Shown here one piece after another: positions 63,308 to 64,000 of a DNA stretch of 64,000 bases. The notes below the pieces were generated by a model. That model was given only the letters and a program-made list of their open reading frames with translations, ran no database searches and had not been told where the DNA came from. The DNA lies in assembly GCA_012729835.1 (NCBI GenBank), contig JAAYCK010000098.1:1-64000 (forward strand), read 5' to 3'. Each line of letters opens with the position of its first letter. The first letter of the stretch is position 1. A program made the translations under genes and the position numbers. Source of the DNA: Syntrophomonadaceae bacterium (GTDB lineage: Bacteria > Bacillota > Syntrophomonadia > Syntrophomonadales > Syntrophomonadaceae).

Positions 63308-64000
63308 ATGTTTTACTGGATTTCTATTATTTTGTTTGTAGCGGCCTACGCCTTGATTATTGCGGACAAGATCCATCGCACTATAGTGATATGGGTGGCG
63401 GCTGCTCTTGCCCTGATCTTAGGAGTGATCACTCAGGAACAAGCAGTTCAGGAAGCTATTGATTTTAATACACTCTGGCTCTTAATCGGAATGATGGTGA
63501 TCGTGAGCATAACCCGCAAAAGCGGGGTATTTGAATATTTGGCTATCAAGGCTGCCCGTACATCGGGAGGAAAACCGATCTACATCCTGGTTGCAATGGT
63601 GTTCGTTACTGCCGTCCTCTCAGCCCTGCTGGATAATGTGACGACGGTATTGCTAATAGTACCGGTAACCATTGCAATTACTGACCGGCTGGATATTAAC
63701 CCCATGCCCTTTTTCATCTCGGAAATCCTGGCTTCCAATGTTGGCGGGACTGCTACTCTAATTGGTGACCCGCCCAACATCATGATCGGCAGCGCTACCG
63801 GGCTGGGTTTTATGGACTTCCTACTTAACCTGAGCTTGCCAGCCTTCATCATCCTTATAGTTACCACTGCCTGTCTGGTAGTTATCTATCGAGGCGATAT
63901 GCAAGTAGCTCCCGAAAAACAGCAAAACATAATGGGATTAAACCCGGTGGACTACATTAAGGAATGGGCTATTTTAAAGAAATCTTTATTGGTTCTAGGT
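63308..64000 (+). CDS. ArsB/NhaD-type ion transporter, 5' part (runs off the window)
   Basis: The frame is open from this ATG, preceded by GAGGGG, to the window edge, giving 231 residues of a protein that should reach about 420 to 430. It has many membrane helices. SALLDNVTTVLLIVPVT and SNVGGTATLIGDPPNIMIG are the two hallmark repeats of the ArsB/NhaD/citrate-transporter (ion transporter) superfamily. The substrate may be Na+/H+, arsenite or an organic anion; sequence alone does not decide. It has its own promoter and an attenuated leader. It is absent from the supplied ORF track because no stop codon lies in the window. Confidence 0.87.
   Translation, partial: MFYWISIILFVAAYALIIADKIHRTIVIWVAAALALILGVITQEQAVQEAIDFNTLWLLIGMMVIVSITRKSGVFEYLAIKAARTSGGKPIYILVAMVFVTAVLSALLDNVTTVLLIVPVTIAITDRLDINPMPFFISEILASNVGGTATLIGDPPNIMIGSATGLGFMDFLLNLSLPAFIILIVTTACLVVIYRGDMQVAPEKQQNIMGLNPVDYIKEWAILKKSLLVLG

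Overview
The window looks like the chromosome of an anaerobic, low-to-mid GC Gram-positive bacterium of the Clostridia, most likely a fatty-acid-oxidising syntroph of the Syntrophomonas type. The reasons are the firmicute-style pcrA-ligA-gatCAB order, strong AGGAGG-type ribosome binding sites, two large paralogous acyl-CoA dehydrogenases beside a glutaconate-type CoA-transferase and an acetate-type transporter, and a complete Rnf complex. The genus is an inference from gene content; no marker gene here settles it.

Layout. 0-9.7 kb: the 3' end of a 5S rRNA with its terminator, then a mixed stretch (PLP C-S lyase/aminotransferase, GNAT, a truncated cupin, an ABC-2 exporter, a B12/radical SAM protein divergent from a DUF1836 regulator, a D,D-carboxypeptidase, a methyltransferase). 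9.75-18.0 kb: a tryptophan operon in the order trpD-C-F-B-A-aroF-trpE(G). It is preceded by a sigma-A type promoter, a run of GAG/UAG triplets at 5-nt spacing that looks like a TRAP-binding site, and an intrinsic terminator. A 126-bp MITE-like inverted-repeat element sits in front of the fused trpE(G). 18-35 kb: PAP2 phosphatase, Smr protein, a large PAS/GGDEF/HD-GYP protein, pcrA, ligA, gatCAB, a NifV-type synthase, a metallo-beta-lactamase fold protein and a hybrid histidine kinase. 35-45 kb: a cell-wall glucosaminidase, the CoA-transferase pair, a SatP-type transporter, the two acyl-CoA dehydrogenases and a MerR regulator. 45-50.6 kb: a tightly packed minus-strand operon of an Hsp70-like ATPase with three proteins I do not recognise. 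50.7-54.2 kb: small envelope and signalling genes, with two 103-bp-spaced direct repeats in front of a CBS-domain gene. 54.7-63.0 kb: rseC-like, rnfCDGEAB, apbE, a NusG-II protein, a Gx transporter and an EcfT protein. 63.05-64 kb: a structured leader ending in a terminator in front of an ArsB/NhaD-type transporter cut by the window edge.

How it fits together. The CoA-transferase, acyl-CoA dehydrogenases and acetate-type carrier would serve activation, the first oxidation step and end-product transport in fatty-acid metabolism. Rnf would couple the ferredoxin and NADH pools to the membrane ion gradient, which matters for energy-limited syntrophs. ApbE supplies the covalent FMN of RnfG/RnfD, and the following NusG-II/Gx/EcfT genes recall the flavin-handling genes of Gram-positive extracellular electron transfer loci.

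Leads for something new: the four-gene Hsp70 operon, the leader RNA before the last gene, the 103-bp repeat pair, the TRAP-like trp leader, and a scattered family of CACAGAT-word repeats that in one place supplies the end of a reading frame. All calls are by eye from sequence; no searches were run.
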